Assembly: GCF_031119625.1 (NCBI RefSeq)
Contig: NZ_JAVHZV010000029.1
Span: forward strand, 496,001 to 560,000
Length of the DNA stretch: 64,000 bases
Reading direction: 5' to 3'
Source of the DNA: Pseudomonas sp. G34
Lineage (GTDB): Bacteria; Pseudomonadota; Gammaproteobacteria; Pseudomonadales; Pseudomonadaceae
Shown here: one piece after another, positions 51,196-59,904 of the stretch
Position numbering within the stretch: position 1 is the stretch's first letter
Layout of the letters: each line of letters opens with the position of its first letter
Notes under the pieces: model-generated
What the model saw: the letters and a program-made list of their open reading frames with translations, nothing else
Told to the model about the DNA's origin: nothing
Databases searched by the model: none
Made by a program: the position numbers and the translations under genes

Positions 51196-52605
51196 TCAGT
51201 CCTCCACCACCCAGGTGTCCTTGGTACCGCCGCCCTGCGACGAGTTGACCACCAGCGAACCCTCGCGCAGCGCCACCCGGGTCAGCCCGCCCGGCACGAT
51301 GCGAGTTTCCTTGCCGGACAGCACGAAAGGCCGCAGGTCGATATGCCGCGGCGCGATGCCGTTCTCGACGAAGGTCGGGCACGTCGACAGGCACAGCGTC
51401 GGCTGCGCGATGTAGGCATCGGGCTTGGCAATCAGGCGCAGGCGGAACGCCTCGATCTCGGCGTTGCTGGCTGCCGGCCCGACGAGCATGCCGTAGCCAC
51501 CGGAACCCTGGGTTTCCTTGACCACCAGATCCTTGAGGTTGGCCAGCACGTGGGACAGTTCGCTGGGCTTGCGGCATTGCCAGGTCGGCACGTTCTTGAG
51601 AATCGGCTCTTCGGCCAGGTAGAAGCGGATCATCTCGCCGACGTAGGGGTAGATCGACTTGTCGTCCGCCACCCCGGTGCCAATGGCGTTGGCCAGCACC
51701 ACGTTGCCGGAACGGTAGGTGGACAGCAGCCCGGGTACGCCGAGCATGGAATCAGGGTTGAACGCCAGCGGGTCGAGAAAGGCGTCGTCCAGCCGGCGAT
51801 ACACCACGTCGACCTGCTTGGCGCCTGCGGTGGTGCGCATGAACAGCTTGTCGTCACGCACGAACAGATCGGCGCCCTCCACCAGTTCGACGCCCATTTC
51901 TCGCGCCAGAAACGCGTGCTCGAAGTAGGCGCTGTTGAAGCGCCCGGGAGTCAGCACCACCACCGTCGGGTTGTCGAGCGGGCTGGAGGTCTTCAGGGTA
52001 TCGAGCAGCAGGTTGGGGTAATGATCGATAGGCGCGATGCGCTGATTGGCGAACAGCTCGGGAAACAGGCGCATCATCATCTTGCGGTCTTCGAGCATGT
52101 AGCTCACCCCGCTGGGCGTGCGCAGGTTGTCCTCGAGTACGTAATAGGTGCCGTCGCCATCGCGCACCAGATCGACGCCGGCGATGTGTGCATACAGGTC
52201 GCGGTGCAGATCGAGGCCCTGCATGGCGAGCTGGTAGCCTTCGTTGGCCAGCACCTGCTCGGCAGGTATCAGCCCGGCCTTGATGATGCGCTGGTCATGA
52301 TAGAGGTCGGCAAGAAACAGGTTCAGCGCCTGCACCCGCTGGATGCAGCCACGCTCGACCATGCGCCATTCACTGGCCGGAATGCTGCGCGGGATGATGT
52401 CGAAGGGAATCAGCCGCTCGGTGCCCTGGGCGTCGCCATACAGGGTGAAGGTGATGCCGGCGCGGTGAAAGAGAAGATCCGCCTCGCGGCGACGCTGATC
52501 CAGCAGGTCCTTGGGGGTGCCCTGCAGCCAACGAGAAAAGGCCTGGTAATGGGGGCGGCAGGCGCCATCCGGCAGATGCATCTCGTCGTAAAAGGTGCGG
52601 GTCAT
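51196..52605 (-). CDS. Circularly permuted ATP-grasp type 2 protein
   Basis: A 469-aa member of the circularly permuted ATP-grasp family (former DUF404/DUF407). ATP-grasp ligases join a carboxylate to an amine through an acyl phosphate. Visible family stretches: DIIPRSIPASEWRMVERGCI, YYVLEDNLRTPSGVSYMLED, the glycine-rich loop VVKETQGSGGYGMLVGPAAS and LRPFVLSGKETRIVPGGLTR. First gene of the trio, preceded by an AT-rich promoter region (52640-52690). Predicted to make a peptide bond on an unknown carrier or tag. Confidence 0.92.
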   Translation of the reverse strand: MTRTFYDEMHLPDGACRPHYQAFSRWLQGTPKDLLDQRRREADLLFHRAGITFTLYGDAQGTERLIPFDIIPRSIPASEWRMVERGCIQRVQALNLFLADLYHDQRIIKAGLIPAEQVLANEGYQLAMQGLDLHRDLYAHIAGVDLVRDGDGTYYVLEDNLRTPSGVSYMLEDRKMMMRLFPELFANQRIAPIDHYPNLLLDTLKTSSPLDNPTVVVLTPGRFNSAYFEHAFLAREMGVELVEGADLFVRDDKLFMRTTAGAKQVDVVYRRLDDAFLDPLAFNPDSMLGVPGLLSTYRSGNVVLANAIGTGVADDKSIYPYVGEMIRFYLAEEPILKNVPTWQCRKPSELSHVLANLKDLVVKETQGSGGYGMLVGPAASNAEIEAFRLRLIAKPDAYIAQPTLCLSTCPTFVENGIAPRHIDLRPFVLSGKETRIVPGGLTRVALREGSLVVNSSQGGGTKDTWVVED

Positions 52606-52692
52606 GCTCTACTCCTTGCAGCCCAGTTCAGCCCGTACGCTGCAAGCGCCGAGCCATCGGTATTATTCCTTTAATATCAATTACTTATTTTT

Positions 52693-52944
52693 TTAACGAA
52701 ACCGCATTGCACCATCATGAAGCACAATTGGCAGACGCCCATAGGGCGCTTGCGCGATCTGCTTGCATTCGGTGCAGTCGAACGTGCAGGGCTGCATGCC
52801 CGGTAAAAGCTCAGACAGGCGAGGCGGCAAAGCATTGCACTTTTCTGCCAGTGCCCTTTTATCCAGAAATTTCCGTGCGGCAGAAACATTGCCGGCGCAT
52901 TGCGTTCCCAGCTTTGAGAGGTCAGGTATCGACCTGGCCGCCAC
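52693..52944 (-). CDS. Possible small Cys-rich protein
   Basis: Read leftwards from a GTG at 52944 (GGAG 4 bases upstream) the frame gives 83 residues with six cysteines: GTQCAGN, AEKCNALP, then a cluster MQPCTFDCTECKQ, and the end RLPIVLHDGAMRFR. Cysteine spacing C-x3-C-x2-C looks like a metal or disulfide site. No signal peptide. It is divergent from the protease gene 24 bases away. There is no ATG in frame and I know no family, so it may be a chance frame. Confidence 0.35.
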   Translation of the reverse strand: MAARSIPDLSKLGTQCAGNVSAARKFLDKRALAEKCNALPPRLSELLPGMQPCTFDCTECKQIAQAPYGRLPIVLHDGAMRFR

Positions 52945-52968
52945 GCTTCTCCGGACAAGGAACGCACG

Positions 52969-54012
52969 ATGAACAGCAGCCTGATACCGCCCTACATCCT
53001 CGACCGCATCATCGGCCACGGCTCCGATCGCCAGCGCGACTGCGCGCGCAATACCCTGCAGCACGTCAGCACGCTGCGGCGCAACAACGACAAGCCGCGT
53101 CTGAGCAGCCTGCAGGCTCGCCAGGTTATGGCGCCCGGGCAAGCTGAACGCAGCGTCCATGATGCCGAGCAGCAGACCCAGCTGCCCGGCCGGCTGGTAC
53201 GCGCCGAGGGCCAGCCCGCTACCGGCGACGAAGCGGTCGACGAAGCCTATGAGGCACTCGGCGCCACCTACCGGTTCTTCTGGGAAGTGCTCGGCCGCCA
53301 TTCCATCGACGGCAACGGCATCCCGCTGATCGGTACCGTGCATTACGGCCAGCGCTACGAGAATGCCTTCTGGAATGGCGAGCAGATGGTCTTCGGTGAC
53401 GGTGATGGCGAGATCTTCAACCGCTTCACCATCGCCCTGGACGTGGTCGCCCACGAGCTGACCCATGGCGTCATCGACAGTGAGGCTGCGCTGGTTTACG
53501 CCAACCAGGCCGGTGCCCTGAACGAGTCGCTGTCGGATGTTTTCGGCATTCTCACCAAGCAATACGCGCTGCAGCAATCGGCCGCCCAGGCAGACTGGAT
53601 CATCGGCGCCGGTCTGCTGAGCGACTACGTCAATGGCAAGGGCCTGCGCTCCATGGCCGAGCCCGGTAGCGCCTATGATGACCCGCTGCTGGGCAAGGAC
53701 CCGCAACCAGGGCACATGCGCGACTTCGTGCAGACCCGCGAGGACAACGGCGGCGTGCACATCAACTCGGGCATTCCCAATCGCGCCTTCTATCTGGCCG
53801 CCATTGCCTTGGGCGGCAATGCCTGGGAGAAAGCCGGCCTTGTCTGGTATGACACCTTGTGCGATGAACGCCTGGCCAACGACGCCGAGTTCGTCGATTT
53901 TGCACGCCTGTGCGTGGACCGCGCCGCGCAGCGCTTCGGCCAGGGCTCGCCCGAGGTCAATGCGGTTGCCAAGGCCTGGCGCGACGTGGGGATAGAGGGT
54001 GTTCAGCCATGA
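52969..54012 (+). CDS. M4-family metalloprotease, protealysin-like
   Basis: A 347-aa thermolysin-fold zinc protease. The short propeptide with PPYILDRIIG and no signal peptide is typical of protealysin, which is active inside or released from cells without a classic secretion signal. Zinc ligands: His162 and His166 (VVAHELTHGVIDSE; catalytic Glu163) and Glu186 (GALNESLSDVFG). A later substrate-site block DNGGVHINSGIPNRAFYLAA holds the active-site histidine. AAGGAA precedes the ATG. Its stop overlaps the next gene, the predicted inhibitor. Confidence 0.92.
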   Translation: MNSSLIPPYILDRIIGHGSDRQRDCARNTLQHVSTLRRNNDKPRLSSLQARQVMAPGQAERSVHDAEQQTQLPGRLVRAEGQPATGDEAVDEAYEALGATYRFFWEVLGRHSIDGNGIPLIGTVHYGQRYENAFWNGEQMVFGDGDGEIFNRFTIALDVVAHELTHGVIDSEAALVYANQAGALNESLSDVFGILTKQYALQQSAAQADWIIGAGLLSDYVNGKGLRSMAEPGSAYDDPLLGKDPQPGHMRDFVQTREDNGGVHINSGIPNRAFYLAAIALGGNAWEKAGLVWYDTLCDERLANDAEFVDFARLCVDRAAQRFGQGSPEVNAVAKAWRDVGIEGVQP

Positions 54013-54323
54013 ACAAGCTGCCGCCATTGACTGACGAGGCGCTGGTTCGCATATCCCGCCAGGGCGGCTTTGCGGCGATTGCGGCGCTGAGCCGCCCACG
54101 GGAAATCGACTTCGCCCGCTGCGACCCGCAGCAGCGTGGCCAGGTCTGTTCGCTACTCGAAGCCTGCCTGCCGATTGCCAGTGACCAGGCCGGTCGAGGG
54201 GACCAGCGTTTCTACCGCATCGAACTGCAGACCTGTGCGCAGCGCACCCAGGAGATGGTGCTCAACGTTCCCGAGGAGCAGGCTCCTCGGGATCTGGTGA
54301 CGCTTTGGGAGAAAGGCCTGTAA
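54009..54323 (+). CDS. Emfourin-like protealysin inhibitor
   Basis: A 104-aa protein immediately after, and overlapping (ATGA), the M4 protease gene. Length, position and the pattern VRISRQGGFAAIAALSRPRE with FYRIELQT fit the emfourin family of small cytoplasmic M4-peptidase inhibitors. It presumably protects the cell from its own protease. Start MNKLPPLTDEALVRIS at 54009. Confidence 0.82.
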   Translation: MNKLPPLTDEALVRISRQGGFAAIAALSRPREIDFARCDPQQRGQVCSLLEACLPIASDQAGRGDQRFYRIELQTCAQRTQEMVLNVPEEQAPRDLVTLWEKGL

Positions 54324-54335
54324 CGCCCGCGCAGG

Positions 54336-54683
54336 CTAATCCTGGCGGCTGGCACGGCTCAGCTGCTGGGTAACGCCCCAGCCGTCGAGCTCACCTCCCA
54401 GGGGGATCACCACCGACTCCAGGTCCTGCGAGAAATCGCCGATGCCGGCTGGCGTGACGTGCATGACCTTGCTGACCTGCAGATACCAGTCACCTTCATC
54501 ACGCTCGGTAACCAGTGCGTGCAGGCTTTCACCGCGAAAATTGCGCGTGGCCTTCAGGGCACATGCCTGATCGGGGAAAATCGCATAGAACTCGATGGGG
54601 TGAACGCTGGCGAAATCGAATCCGCCTTCCTTCATTCGACGCAAAATGCCGCTACCAACATCTTCGTGCAGAATCGTGCTCAT
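54336..54683 (-). CDS. RraB-like (ribonuclease E inhibitor B) family protein
   Basis: A 115-aa protein matching the RraB fold: FDFASVHPIEFYAIFPDQAC, then LQVSKVMHVTPAGIGDFSQD, LESVVIPLGGELDGWGV. RraB of E. coli binds RNase E and alters mRNA decay; in pseudomonads this single-domain form is common and its action on RNase E is unproven. GGAGA lies 6 bases upstream of the ATG. Convergent with the emfourin gene at a 12-base gap. Confidence 0.85.
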   Translation of the reverse strand: MSTILHEDVGSGILRRMKEGGFDFASVHPIEFYAIFPDQACALKATRNFRGESLHALVTERDEGDWYLQVSKVMHVTPAGIGDFSQDLESVVIPLGGELDGWGVTQQLSRASRQD

Positions 54684-55029
54684 AGTTGATCTCCATCGGA
54701 CGAGGAAATTGATACGCCGCGCGAGCGGCTATCTGACTCAACATGCAACACACGGCGCACCGTGATGACGCTTGGGCCGGAGCCCTGGTACGAGCAACTG
54801 TGGCACCAGCAGGAACTGGTATGAAGAAGCGTGCCTGATTCCAGCAGCACGCTCTCAGAGAATAGACCGCCGCGCGCGCCAGGTCATCAAACTATCTTTA
54901 TTTGGCAACTCGTCGGCCCGCCGCGCCAGCTGTTCGCGCCGTGTTATACCGAAACATGCAGCCACGCCCGGCCGGCGGCGCGAGGATCATCGTGCTGCCT
55001 GCGCGGGCCCTACATACGAGGTATCCCCC
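54684..55029. other. Intergenic region without recognised gene
   Basis: About 345 bases between divergent genes. Several very short frames occur (for example one ending EPWYEQLWHQQELV, 54764-54823), none with a clear start and length. Presumably promoters of both flanking genes. Confidence 0.45.
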
Positions 55030-55308
55030 ATGAGCACCTTGCAATGCACCTATCGCGATCACTACATCAGCGCCGAGGTCATGGAACACCCGGGCATCCC
55101 GACCCCCTGGGCAGGCGGTTGCCGCATCAGCACAGCGGACGGGCGCACCACGCGGCGCCTGCCGCTGCCGCTCAACAGCGCGTTTCTCGATGACCTGACC
55201 AAGGCCCAGCAGGCCTCGATTGCCCACGGCAAGTGGCTGGTCGATCAGTATCTGGATAAAAGCCGGGATCTTTTTGGCGAAAATGTGGCCAAAGGCCACG
55301 CAGCATGA
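55030..55308 (+). CDS. Small hypothetical cytoplasmic protein
   Basis: A 92-aa soluble protein (MSTLQCTYRDHYISAEVMEH, then PWAGGCRISTADGRTTRRLP, ending GENVAKGHAA) with two cysteines, a beta-rich first half and a helical second half (FLDDLTKAQQASIAHGKWLV). No domain I can name. A gene is supported by codon use and by an open frame that continues well past; the ribosome site is weak (CGAGG at 15-20 bases). Confidence 0.6.
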   Translation: MSTLQCTYRDHYISAEVMEHPGIPTPWAGGCRISTADGRTTRRLPLPLNSAFLDDLTKAQQASIAHGKWLVDQYLDKSRDLFGENVAKGHAA

Positions 55309-55454
55309 GACTGCGACAGAAGGCCTGCATACGCAGCGGGACTTTTGCCTGATACCCCGGCATGCAAATGCCCTGATTCGACCTGTCTCATGCCTCACCG
55401 ATTCGGCCGCGCCCAGGTGCGGCCGCTCCCATTCGAGACGAAGGTTGGATTTTC

Positions 55455-56042
55455 ATGGCGAACCGTACGCTTTCAATTTCCGCTGTTGTAATGACCAGTA
55501 TTCTGGCGCTGAGCGCCTGCAGCGACGCCAGCAATACCCCCGCCAAAACCGCCTCCGCCGCCCAGAGCAGCCCGCCCAAGCTGCAGGAAAAGGAGGATCT
55601 GAGCCCCTTCGCCGGCTTTGCCAGTGCCCGCTTCGGCAGCGACGAAACAGCCGTGCGCGCGGCCTGGAAGGGCTCGTTGCGTGACGGCGGCGGCTCGGAC
55701 AGCTGCCGCCAGCTGTTCCAGGACCCACGCCCGGCCAAGGGCTTCGGCATCTCCTTCATGCTCGAGAACGGCCAGTTCGTGCGTTACGACATCGACAGCC
55801 GCGAGCGCAAGGCACCGCGCGGCCTGCAGGTGGGCAGCAGCGCCCAGCAGATTCGCGCCACCTACCCCGGCCGCTTCGAAGAACAGCCCAACAAGTATGT
55901 CGAAGGCGCCACGGATTTTATCGTCACGCCCTATATCGATAGCGAAGCGCGGATGGTCTTCGAAACCGATCCCGACGGCGTGGTAACGCGCTGGCGCATT
56001 GGCGTGCCGCCGGCGGTGTTCTACGTCGAAGGCTGCAGCTAA
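55455..56042 (+). CDS. Hypothetical lipoprotein
   Basis: A 195-aa lipoprotein: signal MANRTLSISAVVMTSILALS then AC (lipobox LSAC, Cys22). A Ser/Ala/Pro linker to about residue 50 is followed by a globular domain with two cysteines (SDSCRQLFQD; VEGCS at the end) and the repeated-looking pattern LQVGSSAQQIRATYPGRFEE, reminiscent of lectin-like or SmpA-type folds that have GxxxxxVxxxxG turns. ACGAAGG precedes the start. A strong terminator follows. Function unknown. Confidence 0.72.
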   Translation: MANRTLSISAVVMTSILALSACSDASNTPAKTASAAQSSPPKLQEKEDLSPFAGFASARFGSDETAVRAAWKGSLRDGGGSDSCRQLFQDPRPAKGFGISFMLENGQFVRYDIDSRERKAPRGLQVGSSAQQIRATYPGRFEEQPNKYVEGATDFIVTPYIDSEARMVFETDPDGVVTRWRIGVPPAVFYVEGCS

Positions 56043-56061
56043 GTCGCTCCACCCATAAAAA

Positions 56062-56087
56062 AACCGGCGCCTGGCGCCGGTTTTTTT
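56062..56087. terminator. Bidirectional intrinsic terminator
   Basis: AACCGGCGC, CTG, GCGCCGGTT and seven T with an A-run on the left. It separates the lipoprotein gene from the convergent LtaS-like gene. Confidence 0.92.
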
Positions 56088-56097
56088 ATTTTGCGTT

Positions 56098-58185
56098 TCA
56101 GGGCTGCGGTTTATCCGGCATGCCGTCCACTACCCCTGCCGTGTTATCCAGCAAGCTCTTGGTAGCGGTTTGCAGGAAGCCTTCCATACGCTTCTTCAGC
56201 GCCTCGTCCACGGGCCCTTCTAGCCGCGTGGCAGTCGGCTTCGCCCCTAGCCGATAACGATAGAACCGCGGTTCGAAGTCCTTGGGTTGCACCAGCACGT
56301 GCTCGGCAGTGACGATCGCCACGGTCTGGTCGCCGCCTGACGGCTTGATCACGCCCATGCCACCATCACCCTCAGGCAGGTTGAGCAGATCGCGCCCCCA
56401 GCACTGATGACGCACCTCGCCACCCAGGCGGCCCATGATGGTCGGCACGATGTCCACCTGGGTGCCGACGGTATGGCTGACCTTGCCGAACTTGTCCTGA
56501 ATGCCCGGCGCGATCAGCAACAGCGGTACGTTGAAGCGCTGCAGGTCCATCTCGGTGACCTGATCGAAACCGCCAAAGCCATGGTCGCCCACGACCACGA
56601 ACAGCGTCTGGTTGAAATACGGCTCCTTGCGCGCCTTCTCGAAGAACTGCCCCAGTGCCCAATCCGAGTAACGCATGGCGGTGCGGTGCAGGTCTTCCTT
56701 GCCGTTGATCATGACCGGCTCCACCGGCAGATCCTTCGGCAGCGCATAGGGGGTGTGGTTGGAAAGGCTCTGCAGCAGCGCATAGAACGACTTCTGCCCG
56801 TAATGGGTCTTCAGTTCCAGCGCGCCGCGGTCGAACATGTCCTGATCGGAAACACCCCAGGTCGGGTCCATGAATACCGGGTCGACGAAGTCCTCACGGC
56901 CAATGAAGTTGGTCATGCCCTGGTTGCTGAAGAAGCCGGACTGGTTGTCCCACTGGAAATTGCCGTTGTAGACGTACAGGTTGTCGTAGCCACGGGCGCC
57001 CAGCAGCTGCGGCAGGCCGGAGAACTTGTGCGCGCCTTCAGGCGTGCGCATCAGGTACTCGAAGCCCGGCAGGTTGGGAAAGCACGCCATGGTCGCGAAC
57101 ATGCCCTGGTGAGTGTGGGTGCCGTTGGAGAAGAAGCGGTCGAACAGCAGCCCTTCCTGGCTCAGCTTGTCGAAATACGGGGTGATATTGCCGGGCGCGC
57201 CGAGGGCGCCAACCGAATGCCCGGCGAAGCTCTCCATCAGGATCACCACCACGTTGCGGATCGGCAGGGTCTTGTCGCTTGGCGGTGTATAGACGCGGCG
57301 GATGGCGGCGCTGTCGGCATCGACCAGCTGGTCGTCCGGGGTCAGCAGCATGTCGCGGGTGATCTGCCGGGCCTGCTCGTCCTCCAGGGTCGACTGCCAG
57401 GTGTTGTCGCGGTGTGGGCCAAAGGTGGCCTGGGCGGCGGTAAACAGGGTCAGGGTACCGTTCAGGCCCAGCTGGTTGGCGAACATCGACTCGGTGGTAT
57501 AGGCATCCCCCCAGCGCAGCGGCGGGCCCTGGCGCAAATGGCCGCGGGCCGCGATCACCGCGATCAGCAGGCACAGGAAGAACACCGATGCACGCCAGTA
57601 CCAGGCCACCTTCGGGCGCGCCGCGCCAGTGCCAGCAATTACCTCGGCACGACTGGCGCGGTCGAAGCGACTGAACATCCACCACAGCAGCGCGGTGATG
57701 ACGAACCAGGCGATCAGGTAGCGCGCCACCGGAAAACCGTTCCAGAGCATGCTCATCACGGTGGCCTGGTCTTCCTGCAGGTACTGGAACACCAGGCTGT
57801 TGAGGCGCTGGTGGAATTCCTTGTAGAAATCCAGCTCGGCCAGGCCCAGAAACAGCGTGATACTGGCGAACACGGTCAGCCACAGGCGCTGCCAGCCACG
57901 GGCCAGCATGGCGCGAGTGCTGAGCAAGGCGATCAGCAGCGGCGCGCAGGCATAGACCACCACGCGCAGATCGAAGCGCAGGCCGTTGTAGAAGGCCTCG
58001 ACGAATGCGCCGCTGGGCGTGTCACCGATCAGCTCGCGGTTGTAGACCAGCAAGGCGACGCGCAGCAGCGTGTACATCACCAGCAGGGCCAGGCCGCTGT
58101 ATAGGGTGAAGAGCAACTGGCTGCGTATCGGCTGGAGGGAATGGGGGGTGTTGGAAGGGCTGCCCTGAACTGCTGTAGGGGTCAT
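56098..58185 (-). CDS. LtaS-like sulfatase-domain membrane protein
   Basis: A 695-aa protein with about five N-terminal membrane helices (residues 25-210) and a large periplasmic sulfatase/alkaline-phosphatase-fold domain from about residue 300. Metal and nucleophile region: VVVILMESFAGHSVGALG, and SNGTHTHQGMFATMACFP with the catalytic threonine. Later FVVVGDHGFGGFDQVTEMDL provides Asp/His ligands. LtaS-like enzymes of Gram-negatives transfer phosphoglycerol or phosphoethanolamine to membrane glycans or lipids. Single gene, ending at a two-way terminator; a MITE-like repeat lies just upstream. Confidence 0.9.
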   Translation of the reverse strand: MTPTAVQGSPSNTPHSLQPIRSQLLFTLYSGLALLVMYTLLRVALLVYNRELIGDTPSGAFVEAFYNGLRFDLRVVVYACAPLLIALLSTRAMLARGWQRLWLTVFASITLFLGLAELDFYKEFHQRLNSLVFQYLQEDQATVMSMLWNGFPVARYLIAWFVITALLWWMFSRFDRASRAEVIAGTGAARPKVAWYWRASVFFLCLLIAVIAARGHLRQGPPLRWGDAYTTESMFANQLGLNGTLTLFTAAQATFGPHRDNTWQSTLEDEQARQITRDMLLTPDDQLVDADSAAIRRVYTPPSDKTLPIRNVVVILMESFAGHSVGALGAPGNITPYFDKLSQEGLLFDRFFSNGTHTHQGMFATMACFPNLPGFEYLMRTPEGAHKFSGLPQLLGARGYDNLYVYNGNFQWDNQSGFFSNQGMTNFIGREDFVDPVFMDPTWGVSDQDMFDRGALELKTHYGQKSFYALLQSLSNHTPYALPKDLPVEPVMINGKEDLHRTAMRYSDWALGQFFEKARKEPYFNQTLFVVVGDHGFGGFDQVTEMDLQRFNVPLLLIAPGIQDKFGKVSHTVGTQVDIVPTIMGRLGGEVRHQCWGRDLLNLPEGDGGMGVIKPSGGDQTVAIVTAEHVLVQPKDFEPRFYRYRLGAKPTATRLEGPVDEALKKRMEGFLQTATKSLLDNTAGVVDGMPDKPQP

Positions 58186-58211
58186 GTTCGATCATCCACA
58201 AAAGACGTTTA

Positions 58212-58353
58212 CCAGGCTGTTGAAAAACTACCTGCGTTGCCGCTGCTTCGTTAAAACCAGGCTCAAAATGCTCATTTACAACACGTAAACTCCGCTTTTT
58301 CGCCTGTTTTTGCCTCGCATCGGCGGCCTCGCCTACGTTTTTCAACGGCCTGG
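58212..58353 (-). repeat. 142-bp palindromic-ended repeat (MITE-like)
   Basis: Ends are 17-base inverted repeats with one mismatch (CCAGGCTGTTGAAAAAC and GTTTTTCAACGGCCTGG). Read on the minus strand the interior follows the order GCGAGGCAAAAA, GCGGAGTTTACG, GTAAATGAGCA, TTTTAACGAAGCA, CGCAGGTA, also seen in the element at 35724-35870, although the ends are different. It lies in the gap upstream of the LtaS-like gene. No protein is encoded. Confidence 0.78.
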
Positions 58354-58517
58354 AACTGCAGGCTCGCCCTGTCTCGGCGAGCGGCGCCGCGGCAGTCTGA
58401 AGGGTCGAATGTGAAAAATTTGTTGCAAGGCTCTCGGCACCCGAGACGGATGCCGCGGTGCTTTGAAAGTCATTTTTCACGCTGACAAGGTGTCACCTCG
58501 GCGTTATCGTCAACGCC

Positions 58518-59396
58518 ATGACAAGCAACCACACCCTCACCCTGCCCTACCAGGCGCCCTGGGACTGGCAACAGTTCCACGCGCATTTCCGCCTGCGCGC
58601 CATCGCCGGGCAGGAATGCCTGGGCGAGCGTGATTACTGCCGCAGCTTTCGCCTTGGCGAGATCACCGGCTGGTTTCGCGTCACCGCCCTGCCCGACGAG
58701 CACGCCCTGATGCTGCAACACAGCACCTCGGCCAGTGCCTGCCAGGCGGAACTCGTGCAGCGCGTGCGGCGCATGTTCGACCTGGATGCCGAGCCGGCGC
58801 TTATCGCGGCACATTTCGCGGCTGATCAGCATCTGGCGGCAATGCTCGCGCGCAATCCCGGCCTGCGCCTGCCCACCGCATTCGATGCCTTCGAGCAGGC
58901 CGTGCGCGCCATCGTTGGCCAGCAGGTCACGGTCAAGGCCGCGGTAACCATCACCGGCCGCCTGGTCGACAGGCTCGGCGAACCGCTGGCCGATGCCCCG
59001 GCAGGCATCGACCGCCTGTTTCCGACAGCCGAAGCCCTGGCCGCCGCCAATCTCGACGGCATCGGCATGCCCGGCAAGCGTGTGCAAACCCTGCAGCATT
59101 TCGCTGCCCAGGTTGCCAGCGGCGCACTGCGCCTGGATATCAGCCAGGGCGCGAGCGAGTTGATCGGGCGCCTGTGCGCCCTGCCCGGCATCGGCCCGTG
59201 GACGGCCGAGTACATCGCCCTGCGTGCCTTCGGCGACGCCGACGCCTTTCCCGCCAGCGACCTGGGTTTGCTCAAGGCGCCGATCTGGGGCGCTACCGGC
59301 ATCAGCGCCCGGCAACTGCAGCTGCACGCCGAAGCCTGGCGGCCCTGGCGCGCCTATGCGGCGGCCCACCTTTGGCACAACTATTCGGGAGGCTGA
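58518..59396 (+). CDS. alkA: DNA-3-methyladenine glycosylase II, AlkA type
   Basis: A 292-aa base-excision glycosylase removing alkylated purines. N-terminal AlkA_N part (TLPYQAPWDWQQFHAHFRLR), the central HhH core with FEQAVRAIVGQQVTVKAAVT, the hairpin LPGIGPWTAEYIALRAFGDA and the catalytic aspartate in FPASDLGLLKAP near residue 250. The ATG at 58518 lacks a good ribosome site, but no alternative start fits. The stop is 2 bases before ogt, so the two repair enzymes are one unit. Confidence 0.93.
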   Translation: MTSNHTLTLPYQAPWDWQQFHAHFRLRAIAGQECLGERDYCRSFRLGEITGWFRVTALPDEHALMLQHSTSASACQAELVQRVRRMFDLDAEPALIAAHFAADQHLAAMLARNPGLRLPTAFDAFEQAVRAIVGQQVTVKAAVTITGRLVDRLGEPLADAPAGIDRLFPTAEALAAANLDGIGMPGKRVQTLQHFAAQVASGALRLDISQGASELIGRLCALPGIGPWTAEYIALRAFGDADAFPASDLGLLKAPIWGATGISARQLQLHAEAWRPWRAYAAAHLWHNYSGG

Positions 59397-59398
59397 GG

Positions 59399-59896
59399 AT
59401 GTTCTACCGCTACCAACAAAGCCCCATCGGCCGCCTGTTCATGGTCGGCGACGAAAACGGCCTGCAGCAGCTGTTGATGGACGTGGAGCGCACGCCCTGG
59501 CTGATTGCTGATGGCTGGCAGGAGGCTGGCGCGCAGCTGGATGACGCCAGCCGCCAGCTGGACGAATACTTCGAGGGCCGCCGCCAGCGCTTCGAGCTAC
59601 GCCTCAATCCGCAGGGCACGCCGTTCCAGCAAGCGGTGTGGCGGGCGCTGCAGCAGATCCCGTTCGGCAAGATCGACAGCTACAGCGCGCTGGCCCAGCG
59701 CATCGAACGGCCCAAGGCCGTGCGCGCCGTGGGCGCCGCCAATGGCGCCAACCCGATCTGCATCATCATCCCCTGCCACCGGGTGATCGGCCGCGACGGC
59801 AGCCTGACCGGCTTTGCCGGTGGCCTGCCACGCAAGCAACTGCTGCTGGAACTCGAAGGTGCCGTGCCCAGGCCGCAGGCCAGCCTGTTCGACTGA
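59399..59896 (+). CDS. ogt: Methylated-DNA-protein-cysteine methyltransferase
   Basis: A 165-aa suicide repair protein that takes O6-alkyl groups from guanine. The acceptor Cys126 lies in CIIIPCHRVIGRDGSLTGFA, and the helix-turn-helix is around TPFQQAVWRALQQIPFGKID. The N-terminal half (FYRYQQSPIGRLFMVGDENG) is the usual short domain. No Ada-type regulatory domain is present, so the alkA-ogt pair is likely constitutive or controlled elsewhere. GGAGG lies just before the ATG. Confidence 0.95.
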   Translation: MFYRYQQSPIGRLFMVGDENGLQQLLMDVERTPWLIADGWQEAGAQLDDASRQLDEYFEGRRQRFELRLNPQGTPFQQAVWRALQQIPFGKIDSYSALAQRIERPKAVRAVGAANGANPICIIIPCHRVIGRDGSLTGFAGGLPRKQLLLELEGAVPRPQASLFD

Positions 59897-59904
59897 GCGG
59901 CGGC

